This document shows positions 54,514 through 63,444 of a stretch of DNA of 64,000 nucleotides, in pieces. The stretch is from contig JAUYRZ010000106.1 in the NCBI GenBank assembly GCA_030695565.1, positions 1 through 64,000 of the forward strand. Reading direction: 5' to 3'. How positions within the stretch are numbered: position 1 is the first letter of the stretch; every line of letters starts with the position of its first letter. A program made the translations under genes and the position numbers. The notes under the pieces were generated by a model. That model had not been told where the DNA came from and searched no databases. It worked only from the letters and a program-made list of their open reading frames with translations. Source of the DNA: Archangium sp. GTDB lineage: Bacteria; Myxococcota; Myxococcia; Myxococcales; Myxococcaceae.

Positions 54514-56094
54514 ATGAATTCATCACGGCGAACGATGTTGAAGTGGGCTCTGGGTGCAGGTCAGGTCGCGTTGCTCGATCGCTTCGGGCTGCTGCGTTCC
54601 GGCGTCGCGCGCGCGGCGAGCCCTGATGCGCCCAGCCGGATCTGCGTCATCTACGTGCCCGGTGGTTTCCGGCCGCAGTACCACTTCTGGCCGATGGAGG
54701 ACGCCGACGTGGAGTTCTGCGTGCCCACGCCGGGTGGTTTCGCGAGCGAGCCCATTTTCTTCCGCAAGGAACAGCTGGTCGATCTCGGCCCGGCGAACGG
54801 GGCGTACAAACCGCTGCGCGTCTGGCAGTCGTGGGACCCGATGAACCCGGCCAATCGCGCGGCGGGGTTCTCGCCTTCGATGTACGGCTATCAGCACTTT
54901 GGTCTCGCTGATCAGGTCGCGGTGCTGCACGGCGTCGATCAAGGCACGGCTGATCACGCGAGCGCCTTCGTCTCGGCGATGTGTGGGGTCGCGAGCCCCG
55001 ACTTCCGCTCGCCGGCGTTGCACTCGGTGGTGGCCAATCATCTGCACTCGCGGTTCGCGTCGACCCGGCCGTTGCCGTTCGTGGTGGTCACCAGCGAACG
55101 CGGCATGCCGGTGGCGCAGGGGTTGCCTTCGCACGCGGCGCCGGTGCGGGTGCCTTCGATCGAAGCGCTCACGCCGCAGATGTCGGACGACTCGACCAAG
55201 AACCCCTGGTGGACCGACTTGAACGCGCGCACGGAGCGCCCCGAGACGAACGCGAAGGGTGACGCGCTCGGCTCGATGCTCAAGACCACCACGCTCGAGC
55301 AGCACACGCTCAACCAACCGGGCAAGTACCTGGGCCGGTCCAACAAGAACGTCGATGGCTTCCTCGAAGGGCTGCACGGCTCGTTGCGCAGCGTGAGCCG
55401 CGTGCTGGCCGCCGACGTGGTGTCGGTGCTCGAAGCGCAGAAGGGCATCGACTCACTGATCAGCAACCGGCCCGCATACCTCGCGAACTATTTGCCGACT
55501 CCGTTCAGCTACACCTTCGGCAGCGCGAACTTTCACATGACGGGCCTCGAGCCGCGCTTCGACATGGCGCTGCGGTTGCTCAAGTCGGATCTCACCTCGG
55601 CGGTGCACATCGGGTTGTCGCCGCTCGACTTCGATACGCACTCGGGGCTGGGGCACGCGTTCAGCTGCGCTCACGGGCGGGCCCAGATGGATCTGGTCGC
55701 GCGATTCCTCGGTGAGTTGAAGGCGAGCCCGGCGCCGGGTTTGCCGGGCAAGACGCTGCTCGATGACACGCTGGTGGTGGTGATGTCGGAGTTCGGCCGC
55801 TCGTGGGCGTCGCCGTCGGGGACCAGCGGCTTCAACCTGCCGGACGATCATCACCCGTACACGAGCGTGATGTACGCGGGTGGCAACGTGGCGGGGAACC
55901 GGCAGGTGGGCAGTTATGACCGCCGCGGCTTCGGTGTTCCGGCGACGATCGTCGAGGAGAACAACCAGCCCGCCCAGCGCGTGCCGCGTTCAGCGGATGC
56001 CGTCGCGACGGCGATGCGCATCATGGGGCTCGATTTCCACGAGTTCTTCATCCCCGGCGGGTACGGCGAGGTCGTCGGTCTGCGGAAGAGCTGA
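54514..56094 (+). CDS. DUF1501 protein, probable Tat substrate
   Basis: A 526-residue protein. The N-terminus (SSRRTMLKWALGAG) has the twin-arginine pattern of a Tat signal. The body matches the DUF1501 sulfatase-like family: CVIYVPGGFRPQYHFWP near the start, HIGLSPLDFDTHSGLGHAF in the middle, LLDDTLVVVMSEFGRSW and DDHHPYTSVMYAGGNVAG near the end. DUF1501 proteins usually accompany DUF1592-type cytochromes, as here. It is probably exported and folded before transport. No substrate is known. Confidence 0.88.
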   Translation: MNSSRRTMLKWALGAGQVALLDRFGLLRSGVARAASPDAPSRICVIYVPGGFRPQYHFWPMEDADVEFCVPTPGGFASEPIFFRKEQLVDLGPANGAYKPLRVWQSWDPMNPANRAAGFSPSMYGYQHFGLADQVAVLHGVDQGTADHASAFVSAMCGVASPDFRSPALHSVVANHLHSRFASTRPLPFVVVTSERGMPVAQGLPSHAAPVRVPSIEALTPQMSDDSTKNPWWTDLNARTERPETNAKGDALGSMLKTTTLEQHTLNQPGKYLGRSNKNVDGFLEGLHGSLRSVSRVLAADVVSVLEAQKGIDSLISNRPAYLANYLPTPFSYTFGSANFHMTGLEPRFDMALRLLKSDLTSAVHIGLSPLDFDTHSGLGHAFSCAHGRAQMDLVARFLGELKASPAPGLPGKTLLDDTLVVVMSEFGRSWASPSGTSGFNLPDDHHPYTSVMYAGGNVAGNRQVGSYDRRGFGVPATIVEENNQPAQRVPRSADAVATAMRIMGLDFHEFFIPGGYGEVVGLRKS

Positions 56095-56202
56095 TCCGCG
56101 GAGGGGTGTGCAGGGGTGTGCAGCGCGGTGCACAGGGCGAACTCGCAAGGGGTCGGCATCACGGGCTCACCTGGTGGCCCCGAGCGTGAAGAGCGTCGTC
56201 CC

Positions 56203-56940
56203 ATGATGCCTCGTTCTTCTCTGGTCATTTTCGCGGCGGTGCTCTCGGCGTGCGGCCGGCCGGCGCTCTCGGAGTCAACGCTCACCGTCAGCGTGTTGCG
56301 CGAGGGCGCGCTCGTGAAGCACGTGTGGCTCGCCTTTGAAGACGAGCGGTACCCGTGCGGGCGCCTCGACGCCACGGTGACGCTCAACGGTGTGGCCTTG
56401 CGACAGCAGTCCGATGGAACGAGTGACCGCGGCTTGCACCTCATCTTCCCCTTACCGGGCTGTCAGCCACCCAGCTTCGAGCTCGAGCCCGGGACCCAGG
56501 CTTCCTTGTCGGGTCCCTTCGAGTTGGTGGTGGATGCCGGTGGCGAGCGCGTGGTGATGCGCAGCGAAGGGCTGCTGACGGCGGGCTACGTCGGTCCCGC
56601 GCAGGTGGCTGCGGGCGCTCCGATGCGCTTGTCGCCGAGCGGCGTGTTTCAGGCGTTTCGCATCCTGCGTTCGCTCGCCATCACCGGTCCGGGGCTCGCA
56701 CGTGATGACCAGGACGAGATGGAGGTTTCGCAGCAGAAGTGGCGCTGGACGCGGTGGGAGGCACTGATGGAGAACGAGGCCCTGGTCGCGACCGTACCCG
56801 CTGATCTCCCCGCGGGGACCTACACGTGGAGCGCAGCGGACTTCACGGTCCAGGTACCGGTGCAGCAGTGCGAGGGCGTGCGCAGCTGCGACGTGCGCCT
56901 CGGCCTCGACGTGAGCGGCGTGGTGACCGTCACGCGGTGA
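56203..56940 (+). CDS. Lipoprotein of unknown function
   Basis: A 245-residue protein; the signal peptide has a lipobox-like VLSACG (Cys about residue 16). ATG 56203 is used because upstream codons in the frame look non-coding. The rest is beta-rich (ESTLTVSVLREGALVKHVWL, GTYTWSAADFTVQVPV), resembling a small periplasmic carbohydrate-binding or adhesin domain, with Cys pairs near the end (QQCEGVRSCDV). It follows the DUF1501 operon by 108 bp. No family is recognised. Confidence 0.7.
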   Translation: MMPRSSLVIFAAVLSACGRPALSESTLTVSVLREGALVKHVWLAFEDERYPCGRLDATVTLNGVALRQQSDGTSDRGLHLIFPLPGCQPPSFELEPGTQASLSGPFELVVDAGGERVVMRSEGLLTAGYVGPAQVAAGAPMRLSPSGVFQAFRILRSLAITGPGLARDDQDEMEVSQQKWRWTRWEALMENEALVATVPADLPAGTYTWSAADFTVQVPVQQCEGVRSCDVRLGLDVSGVVTVTR

Positions 56941-57263
56941 AGTGGTTCAGGTGGCCCTTCACCCTGAAGAGGGCAACGGCACTTTGTGCTGCTGGTGGAT
57001 GCCGAGGGTGATGACGGGAACTTCCACTGGCGGGGGCGATCAACTCTTTCGCTACGTCGGCCACGGTGCGCGACGAGTACTTCTCGAACTCCACGTTCAT
57101 CAGGTTGCGCGAGCCCTGCCGCGTTTGAAGGCGAGCCCAGGTTTCCCCAGACGAAGGCCTGCAGCTCCATCTCGCCGGGCATGGCCGCGTTCGTGAGCTG
57201 GCCAGAGCTGTCAAACCAGGTCCCCTCAACCCGACCCTCTTTCCCGCAGGCGAAGGGAGGCAC
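56930..57263 (-). pseudogene. Possible decayed leftward gene, frameshifted
   Basis: Two leftward frames share protein-like character. From 57263 one reads GTWFDSSGQLTNAAMPGEME and LQAFVWGNLGSPSN, and the other continues as SRNLMNVEFEKYSSRTVADV and AKELIAPASG before a stop at 56930. Joining them needs one frameshift near 57125. The overlap with the end of the 56203 gene is 11 bp. I do not recognise a family. It may be a chance arrangement, hence the low confidence. The rest of 56941-57285 shows no other gene. Confidence 0.3.
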
Positions 57264-57285
57264 GTGCTCCTGCTACGGTGTCGCG

Positions 57286-58815
57286 ATGCTCGCGCGCCGA
57301 TGGGTCTGGCTGGTGATGTGCGTTGCAGTCACCGGGTCAGTGGCGGCTGCTCCTCCGCCCGCCCTCACGCGCGAGGCCTTGCGTGAGATGTTCCGCAAAC
57401 GCGACCCGTACTGCGGCACCCGTGACCCCTGGGCGAACTTCGCTTCACGCACCAAGACCGCCGACGAGGTCGCGACGCTGCAGGCCTGGGCAGACGATCG
57501 CACCGAACCGGTCGAAGCCCGCAGGCCCGCACTGCAGGCGCTCTGTCAGCAGCACGACCCGAAGCTGGTCGCGTGGTGGCGGGAGAAGCTGGCTGCTGCC
57601 GGTCAAGACACCCCTGAACGGATGCTCGCGCTCGATGGGCTGCTCAGTGCCGATGCAGCGTCCACGCTCGCAGAGGTCTTTGCTCACCTCGGCGAGACGG
57701 AGGCGATCGACTCCTTCTTGATTCTCAGCGCCACGAACGAGCACCTCACCGCGGCCGTGCCCTTTCTTCGCGGGTATCAACGCTCGAAGAAGGCTTCACC
57801 GAAGATGCAGGCCGAGCTGACGCGCCGGTTGCTTTCGCTCGATCCCGCAGGCGCCGAAGCCGATGCCGACGCGCTGCTGGCGGATGGTGATGACGCGAGC
57901 CTGTGGACGGTGGTCAACGGTGAGACGAAGTTTTCGGTGGCCCGGTTGGAGCAGCTCCTTCCCCGGCTCGAGCGGCCCTCCGATGCACTCCAGGGAGAGC
58001 TCGCCGACCGAATCGCGTTCGAGCTCTTTCACCTGCTCGAGCGCCGCGACCCCGCCGCCGCGCAGCTGGCCACCATCTGGTCGAACCCGCCCGAGGCCAC
58101 TGCGAAACTGCTCGACCGTGCGCCTGCCATCTCGTTGGTGCTCGCGTTGTGGCAGCAGTCTCGCGGCGACTTCAGCTCGGGGCTTCGGCTCTTCACGCAG
58201 GGGCTGGCCAGGCCGCCGGAGCCGCCGACCGAAGATGGCTCCTACGACATGTCGACTCCGCAGGTCGCTTACGCGGGGTTGATGCTGCACCACGCCTGCA
58301 CGCTCGAGATGACGGGTCAGCGCACTGCGGCACTCACGCAGCTGAAGGCCTTCGAGACGTGGTCGATGCCGGTGCGGCACGAGGTGGCCAACCTGCTCGA
58401 CAACCTCCAGTTCCGGGCCTGGTCTCCGTACTGGTGCTACCGCGCGATCTCGTCAGAGACTTTGGCTGCCATGCCGCTCGTGCTGACAGCCACCCGCACC
58501 AGGACGAAGAAGGGCTATCGGCTGGTGGTCGAGGCGCGCAATGCATCGTCACAGGCGGTGAAGGTGCGGGGCTGCCCTGTGAGCGGAGGTGGCTTTCTTC
58601 CCGGTGATCACCTGTGGGTGACGGCCGACGGGCATCAGCTGGATGCCCCCAGGCTGGGGTGTCAGCCCCAACCGCGAACGCTGGAGGCCGGCGCGGTGAT
58701 GAGCGCCCGCTTCGACGTCGCGGCTTCGGGCAACGGTCCCCTTCGCCTCACGCTGCGGCCCGGCGTCGAGATGCGCGGCAAGCCAGATGAGCTCTGGTTC
58801 GTCTTCGCAGACTGA
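57286..58815 (+). CDS. Secreted helical-repeat protein, function unknown
   Basis: A 509-residue protein with a signal peptide (VWLVMCVAVTGSVAAAPPPA). The body is helix-rich, with Leu/Ala repeats of HEAT or TPR appearance (ARRPALQALCQQHDPKLVAW; TLAEVFAHLGETEAIDSFLI), and a C-terminal beta domain (YRLVVEARNASSQAVKVRGC). ATG 57286 is chosen because the signal peptide begins there. It is likely periplasmic. I cannot name a family. Confidence 0.65.
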   Translation: MLARRWVWLVMCVAVTGSVAAAPPPALTREALREMFRKRDPYCGTRDPWANFASRTKTADEVATLQAWADDRTEPVEARRPALQALCQQHDPKLVAWWREKLAAAGQDTPERMLALDGLLSADAASTLAEVFAHLGETEAIDSFLILSATNEHLTAAVPFLRGYQRSKKASPKMQAELTRRLLSLDPAGAEADADALLADGDDASLWTVVNGETKFSVARLEQLLPRLERPSDALQGELADRIAFELFHLLERRDPAAAQLATIWSNPPEATAKLLDRAPAISLVLALWQQSRGDFSSGLRLFTQGLARPPEPPTEDGSYDMSTPQVAYAGLMLHHACTLEMTGQRTAALTQLKAFETWSMPVRHEVANLLDNLQFRAWSPYWCYRAISSETLAAMPLVLTATRTRTKKGYRLVVEARNASSQAVKVRGCPVSGGGFLPGDHLWVTADGHQLDAPRLGCQPQPRTLEAGAVMSARFDVAASGNGPLRLTLRPGVEMRGKPDELWFVFAD

Positions 58816-58926
58816 CGCCCTCGCCGAAAGCGGCGTTTCACTTCTTCGATGGTGGCGTCGGCGCCGGTGTCTCGCGTGAAGAACGCGGTCAACGCTCGAA
58901 CCTGTCGTCGGTCGCCATGTGCGTAA

Positions 58927-58951
58927 GCCCTCTCCCCCGCGGGGAGAGGGA
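58927..58951. repeat. Dispersed palindromic repeat, copy 6
   Basis: GCCCTCTCCCCCGCGGGGAGAGGGA is a short GC-rich hairpin downstream of the 57286 gene and the convergent ATP-grasp gene, so it may serve as a bidirectional terminator. Confidence 0.6.
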
Positions 58952-59004
58952 GCGCGGTGCGTAGGTTCGTTGGTGCGTCGTTCGTTGGTGCGTCGTCGTT
59001 TCGC

Positions 59005-60225
59005 TCAGCCGCCGGCGTAGAGCGTGACGTCGGTCGCCGCGGCGAAGGCGATCTTGTAGGCCGCGTCCCAGTTCGGGTGACGGATCATCAGGTGACCGTC
59101 CGAGAGCAGCGTCTGCTTCCAGTTGCGCCGCATGGTGCCGGGCCGGAGCAGCTGCTCCTCCACCACGTAGTCGCCGTAGCGGTTCATGTAGTCCTTCAGG
59201 CCGGTGATCTTCGTGATGCGGCCCTGGCCCAGCGCCCGCTTGAACACGATGCCCGCGTTGTACTTGCGCTTCGTCGAGCCCTCGAACGACTTCCAGCACG
59301 CCACGCGCGCCCACTCGCGAAAGAGGTCGACGTCACCGGTGTAGTTCATCTGATCCACCAGGTGCGCGCCGCCGGGCCGGCAGCCGATCTCGCCGAACAC
59401 CGCTTCGCCCTTCTTGGTGAGGAACCACTCCATGTGCGTGAAGCCGTCGCCCATGCCGAGCGCCTTGAGCACCTTGCGGCCCAGCACGATGCCCGGCTTG
59501 ATCTTCGGCTGATCGAGCTCGCGCACCGTGATGATCACCGGGCTGACCCACTCGTTGCTGCGCGCGATCAACGGCGGCGGCAGGTACGAGGCCACGTTCT
59601 CGTAGGCCGGTTTGCCGTCGATGCAGACCGTGTCGTAGGTGAACTCTTCGCCGTCGATGAACTCTTCGCAGCTCACCACCTCGACGTGGCGCATCGCTGC
59701 GATGGCCGATTCGAGCTCGGCCTTCGACGACACCTTGTACGTGTCGGCGCTGCCGGCCCCGGAGATGGGCTTCAAGATCAACGGGTAGCCGATCTTCTCG
59801 GCCGCCTCGCGGATCTCCCGTTCACTCTTCACCTTGAACGCGTACGGCACCCGCAGGCCCGCGGCCTTCACGCGATCCTTCATCAACATCTTGTCGCGGA
59901 AGCCGGTCACCGTATCGACCGACATGCCCGGCAGACCGAACCGCTCACGCAGGCGCGCGGCGAGGATCACCAGCGGCTCCCAGTTCGAGAGGATGCGATC
60001 GATGCGGCGGCCGCGCAGCCAGGCCGAGACGCGCTTGATGACGTCGTCCTCGTCCATGATGCGCGGCACCTGGAGGTAGTCGGCGAGGTAGGGCTTGAGG
60101 CTCTTCGGCAGCGCCTGGCGGGCGGAGTCGCCGACGCCAAAGACGTTGGCTCCGACTTCAGCGAGGCCACGCGTGTACTGCTGCATCTCCGGCGGATACG
60201 AGGGCGCGAGGAAGACGACGTTCAT
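59005..60225 (-). CDS. ATP-grasp domain ligase
   Basis: A 406-residue ATP-grasp enzyme. MNVVFLAPSYPPEMQQYTRG starts the pre-ATP-grasp domain. The ATP site is YPLILKPISGAGSADTYKV (about 145-163), and the metal-binding segment is MEWFLTKKGEAVFGEIGCRP (about 265-284), with Glu in the expected place. ATG 60225 is used because it begins the first strand. The protein resembles those at 36870 and 60354 more than the one at 47602. It is divergent from the 60354 gene across a short gap with a hairpin repeat. No substrate is known. Confidence 0.85.
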   Translation of the reverse strand: MNVVFLAPSYPPEMQQYTRGLAEVGANVFGVGDSARQALPKSLKPYLADYLQVPRIMDEDDVIKRVSAWLRGRRIDRILSNWEPLVILAARLRERFGLPGMSVDTVTGFRDKMLMKDRVKAAGLRVPYAFKVKSEREIREAAEKIGYPLILKPISGAGSADTYKVSSKAELESAIAAMRHVEVVSCEEFIDGEEFTYDTVCIDGKPAYENVASYLPPPLIARSNEWVSPVIITVRELDQPKIKPGIVLGRKVLKALGMGDGFTHMEWFLTKKGEAVFGEIGCRPGGAHLVDQMNYTGDVDLFREWARVACWKSFEGSTKRKYNAGIVFKRALGQGRITKITGLKDYMNRYGDYVVEEQLLRPGTMRRNWKQTLLSDGHLMIRHPNWDAAYKIAFAAATDVTLYAGG

Positions 60226-60274
60226 GGGGGGAGCATACCTGCGCTGGGAGGGGGGCCGGCTCCAGAATTGGTGA

Positions 60275-60300
60275 GCCCTCTCCCCCGCGGTGGAGAGGGA
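60275..60300. repeat. Dispersed palindromic repeat, copy 7
   Basis: GCCCTCTCCCCCGCGG followed by TGGAGAGGGA lies between the divergent ATP-grasp genes, in the region that should hold both promoters. It shares the CTCTCCC/GGAGAGGG arms of the family. Confidence 0.55.
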
Positions 60301-60353
60301 GCACATGGAGACAAGGCGTGACTCACGTGCCGCCCAGACGGACAATGCCGCCC

Positions 60354-61562
60354 ATGCGCACCGTCGTGTTCGTCGTCCCCTATCCCGCAGAGGCCAGCCT
60401 TCGTTTCGCCCGGTCGTTTGCCGAGCTGAAGGGTGTCCGGTTGATCGGCCTGGTCCAGAAAGCCCCCACCGGGGCCGCGGCCAAGCCGTTCGCGAACTTC
60501 GTGAAGGTCGACGACGCCTTCGATGCCAAACAGCTGGTGGTGGCGTGCGAGAAGGTGCGCAAGCGCTACGGCGGCATCCACCAGATCGTCGGCGTGCTCG
60601 AGCCGCTCCAGGTGCCCCTGGCCGAGGCGCGGAAGTACTTCGGCATTCCCGGCACCGATCCCAAGACCGCCGATCTCTTCCGCGACAAGTCGCGCATGAA
60701 GGACGCCCTGCGCGCCGCCGGTCTGCCCTGCGCGCGTCACATGTTGATCACCTCGCTCGCCGACGCGGTGGCGTTCGTGAAGCAGGTGCACTTCCCCATC
60801 GTGCTCAAGCCGCCCGCGGGCGCCGGCTGCAAGGCCACCTGGCGGATCAAGAACCTCGACGAGCTCAAGAGCGCCATCGAGGCCGTGCAGCCCCGCCCCG
60901 ACAACCCCACGCTCGCCGAGGAGTTCCTCAAGGGCCGTGAGTACTGCTTCGACACCATCACCGTGAAGGGCAAGGTGCTCTTCGAAAACATCAGCCGCTA
61001 CTACCCCGGCCCGCTCGAGGTGACCGAGAACCCGTGGATCCAGTGGTCGGTGGTGCAGCCGCGTTCACTGATCGATCTCGATGACGCGCGCCTGCTCGGC
61101 CGCAAGTGCATCAAGGTGCTGGGCCTCGCCACCGGCTTCACCCACATGGAGTGGTTTCGCCGCGAAGACGGCACGCTGGCCATCGGCGAAATTGCCGCCC
61201 GCCCGCCCGGCGCCAACTTCGTGGAGATGATGGGCTTCGGTCACGACGCCGACATGTACAAGGCGTGGGCGCGCGCCGTGACGGACAACGCGTTCGATGG
61301 CCCGTATGAGCGGAAGTACGCGGTGGGCTGTGCGTATCTGCGCGGCATCGGTCACGGCCGCGTGCAGCGCGTGCTCGGCGTGAAGGAAGCGAACATGAAG
61401 GTGGGCAACCTCGCGGTGAAGACGCGGCTGCCGAAGATCGGCCAGCCCAAGTCGGATCACTACGAAGGCGAGGGCTACGTCATCGTGCGCCACCCCGACA
61501 CCGAGGTGGTGAAGGCCGCGGTGAAGACCATCGTGGAGACCATTCGCATCGAGTACGCATGA
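60354..61562 (+). CDS. ATP-grasp domain ligase
   Basis: A 402-residue ATP-grasp enzyme. The pre-ATP-grasp strand is MRTVVFVVPYPAEASLRFAR. The ATP site is FPIVLKPPAGAGCKATWRI (about 145-163), followed by EEFLKGREYCFDTI, and the metal site is MEWFRREDGTLAIGEIAARP (about 265-284). ATG 60354 was chosen over 60318 and 60345 because the first strand starts there. Its stop overlaps the next start (ATGA), coupling it to an N-formylglutamate-amidohydrolase-like protein. So the pair may join and later cut an amide-linked product. The substrate is unknown. Confidence 0.85.
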   Translation: MRTVVFVVPYPAEASLRFARSFAELKGVRLIGLVQKAPTGAAAKPFANFVKVDDAFDAKQLVVACEKVRKRYGGIHQIVGVLEPLQVPLAEARKYFGIPGTDPKTADLFRDKSRMKDALRAAGLPCARHMLITSLADAVAFVKQVHFPIVLKPPAGAGCKATWRIKNLDELKSAIEAVQPRPDNPTLAEEFLKGREYCFDTITVKGKVLFENISRYYPGPLEVTENPWIQWSVVQPRSLIDLDDARLLGRKCIKVLGLATGFTHMEWFRREDGTLAIGEIAARPPGANFVEMMGFGHDADMYKAWARAVTDNAFDGPYERKYAVGCAYLRGIGHGRVQRVLGVKEANMKVGNLAVKTRLPKIGQPKSDHYEGEGYVIVRHPDTEVVKAAVKTIVETIRIEYA

Positions 61563-62461
61563 AGCTGCCTCACTCCATCGAGGGTGTGGTCGAGGTCACC
61601 GTGTCGGCTGCTGCCGGCAGCAACAAGTGGCTGCTCATCGAGGTGCCTCACGGCGCCACGCGCAAGAGCGACTACGACGCGGTGGTCTCGAAGCTGAAGA
61701 GCACGTTGCCTGAGCAGCTCGAGCACTTCTTCTTCGTGAACACCGACATCGGTGCGCCCGAAGGCGCCGCGTGGTTGGGCAAGACGTTGTCGGCCCAGGG
61801 CATCAACGTGGTGGTCGCGCGTTGCCTGATTCCCCGCACGTTCATCGACACCAACCGGGTCATTCAGCCGAACGGTGACGGCAAGGTCGTCGATGGGCTG
61901 ACCCCGGGCCTGCCGGGCTACATCGACGCGCCTGAAGACGCGCAGTGGCTCACGGCGCAACATGCGGCCTACCACCAGGTGGTCAGCGCCGCGTACCAGG
62001 AGGTCTGCCGCGGCGCCGATGGCCTCGCGCTGCAGCTGCACTCGTACTCACCGCGTTCGGTGTCGATCGAGAAGACCGATGGGAACATCGTCACGGCGCT
62101 GCACGCGGCGTACGTGCCCGAGGTCTACGAGAAGTGGCCGGAGCGCCCGCCGGTCGATGTGATCAGCGCGCTGCCAGATGGGAGCTTTCGCGCGGCGCCG
62201 AAGCTGGTCGACGCGACGCTCGCTGCGTACGCCGCCGAGGGCATCGCGGCGAAAGAGAACGGCACCTACCACCTGCACACCGTGGCCATGGGTTACGAGT
62301 ACGCGCGCGCGTACCCGCAGCAGGTGCTCTGCGTGGAGCTGAACCGCGGGCTGGTGGCGGATCCCTTCGTCCCATTCGGCGTCTCGCCCATCAGCGAGGA
62401 GAAGGTGGCCAGGATGGTGGCCCCGCTCGGGCGCGTGTTGGCGGCCGCCCTGGCTCAGTGA
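61559..62461 (+). CDS. N-formylglutamate amidohydrolase-like protein
   Basis: A 300-residue protein resembling HutG-type N-formylglutamate deformylases. Segments with likely metal-binding residues are LLIEVPHGATRKSD (His), FFVNTDIGAPEG (Asp), RTFIDTNRVI (Asp, Arg), LQLHSYSPRS (His) and CVELNRGLVADPFVP (Glu, Asn, Arg). The pattern fits a zinc amidohydrolase of that superfamily. It overlaps the ATP-grasp gene by 4 nt. Histidine-degradation genes (hutH, hutU, hutI) are absent, so a hut role is unlikely and a hydrolase for an ATP-grasp product is more probable. Confidence 0.72.
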   Translation: MKLPHSIEGVVEVTVSAAAGSNKWLLIEVPHGATRKSDYDAVVSKLKSTLPEQLEHFFFVNTDIGAPEGAAWLGKTLSAQGINVVVARCLIPRTFIDTNRVIQPNGDGKVVDGLTPGLPGYIDAPEDAQWLTAQHAAYHQVVSAAYQEVCRGADGLALQLHSYSPRSVSIEKTDGNIVTALHAAYVPEVYEKWPERPPVDVISALPDGSFRAAPKLVDATLAAYAAEGIAAKENGTYHLHTVAMGYEYARAYPQQVLCVELNRGLVADPFVPFGVSPISEEKVARMVAPLGRVLAAALAQ

Positions 62462-62541
62462 CGGGCGCTCACCCGCCCGCTGGTTTCTCCGTGCACGCCC
62501 TTCACGTCGTCGGCGCCCTGGCCCCTTCGGGAAAGGGAGAT

Positions 62542-62940
62542 TTAGGCCGGGCCGACCTTTTCGGCGGGTACCGAGGTGCCGACCTTCTTCACCGAGAAGC
62601 CATTGGCGTCGCGTTTGAGCAGGGCGATCGACTCGAAGTTGTGCGCCTGCCACCGCAAGCCGCCGTCGTAGAAGTAGGTCATCGAGACCCCCGCAGTGAC
62701 GGCCTCATCGACCAGGTGGAGCAGCACCGAGACGGTCGAGGAGTTGAACTGGATGAGGTGTTCGAAGTGCAGGTCGAGCTTCGCGCGCCGGGTCGACGCT
62801 TCTGCGAGCGCGACCTTGAAGTAGGCGCGCAGGGCCTCGCCCGGGTTGCGTGAGTTACTCGAACCGCGCCAGATGAGCTCGAGCCCCTCGGCGGTGCCTC
62901 CCACCTCGATGCTCAGGTCTCCGAAGATGGTGCCGTGCAT
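62542..62940 (-). CDS. SiaC/STAS-like regulatory protein
   Basis: A 132-residue domain resembling SiaC (DUF1987) or STAS anti-sigma-antagonist-like proteins. The core has LDLHFEHLIQFNSSTVSVLL, with the Ser/Thr of NSSTVS in the position that is phosphorylated in SiaC. It is divergent from the paralogue at 63044, and a SpoIIE-type phosphatase lies just beyond. ATG 62940 (MHGTIFGDL) is used. In Pseudomonas, SiaC is a substrate of the SiaA phosphatase; a comparable switch is likely here. Confidence 0.6.
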   Translation of the reverse strand: MHGTIFGDLSIEVGGTAEGLELIWRGSSNSRNPGEALRAYFKVALAEASTRRAKLDLHFEHLIQFNSSTVSVLLHLVDEAVTAGVSMTYFYDGGLRWQAHNFESIALLKRDANGFSVKKVGTSVPAEKVGPA

Positions 62941-63043
62941 GAACGCTCCGTAATCCGGTGTGGGCTCAAGTGTACCCCGCCTCTTCGGGCACGACTGTGA
63001 AAGTTGGCGCAGCGGGGTCCTTGGTGGTCTGGTTCGGTCAGTC

Positions 63044-63427
63044 ATGGTGAATCTGCAAGCCGATGAGTTGCTGATCGAAGTCGACGAACGAGAGCCGGGG
63101 ATCCTCGTCCTCAATTGGTTGGGTCGATCAGCCAGCCGGAGCCCCGGCTCCCTGTTGCACCCCTGGTTCGATCAGCTCTTCGGCGTCGCCCGGGAGCGCA
63201 ACGCCGCCCTGGAGATGCGGTTCGAGCGGTTGGAGCACTTCAACTCGTCGACCATCGCCGTGCTGATTCAGCTGATCAACTCGGCGCAGGATCGCCGCAT
63301 TCGCATGACGGTGCGGTACGACGCCAACCTGCGCTGGCAGACCTTGAGCTTCGATGCCCTGCGGCGCGCCTTGCGGCCGTTCGATCACGGGCCTGATCAG
63401 GTGCAGGTGCAGTTCGTGGCTCAGTAG
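63044..63427 (+). CDS. SiaC/STAS-like regulatory protein (paralogue)
   Basis: A 127-residue paralogue of the 62542 protein, with the matching core MRFERLEHFNSSTIAVLIQL and the YDANLRWQTLSFDALRR segment, which corresponds to YDGGLRWQAHNFES in the other copy. ATG 63044 (MVNLQADE) is used, since upstream codons in the frame lack coding character. It reads towards the SpoIIE-type phosphatase on the opposite strand (18-bp gap). The two paralogues may be alternate substrates of one phosphatase. Confidence 0.6.
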   Translation: MVNLQADELLIEVDEREPGILVLNWLGRSASRSPGSLLHPWFDQLFGVARERNAALEMRFERLEHFNSSTIAVLIQLINSAQDRRIRMTVRYDANLRWQTLSFDALRRALRPFDHGPDQVQVQFVAQ

Positions 63428-63444
63428 GCCACGTCGAACGATGG

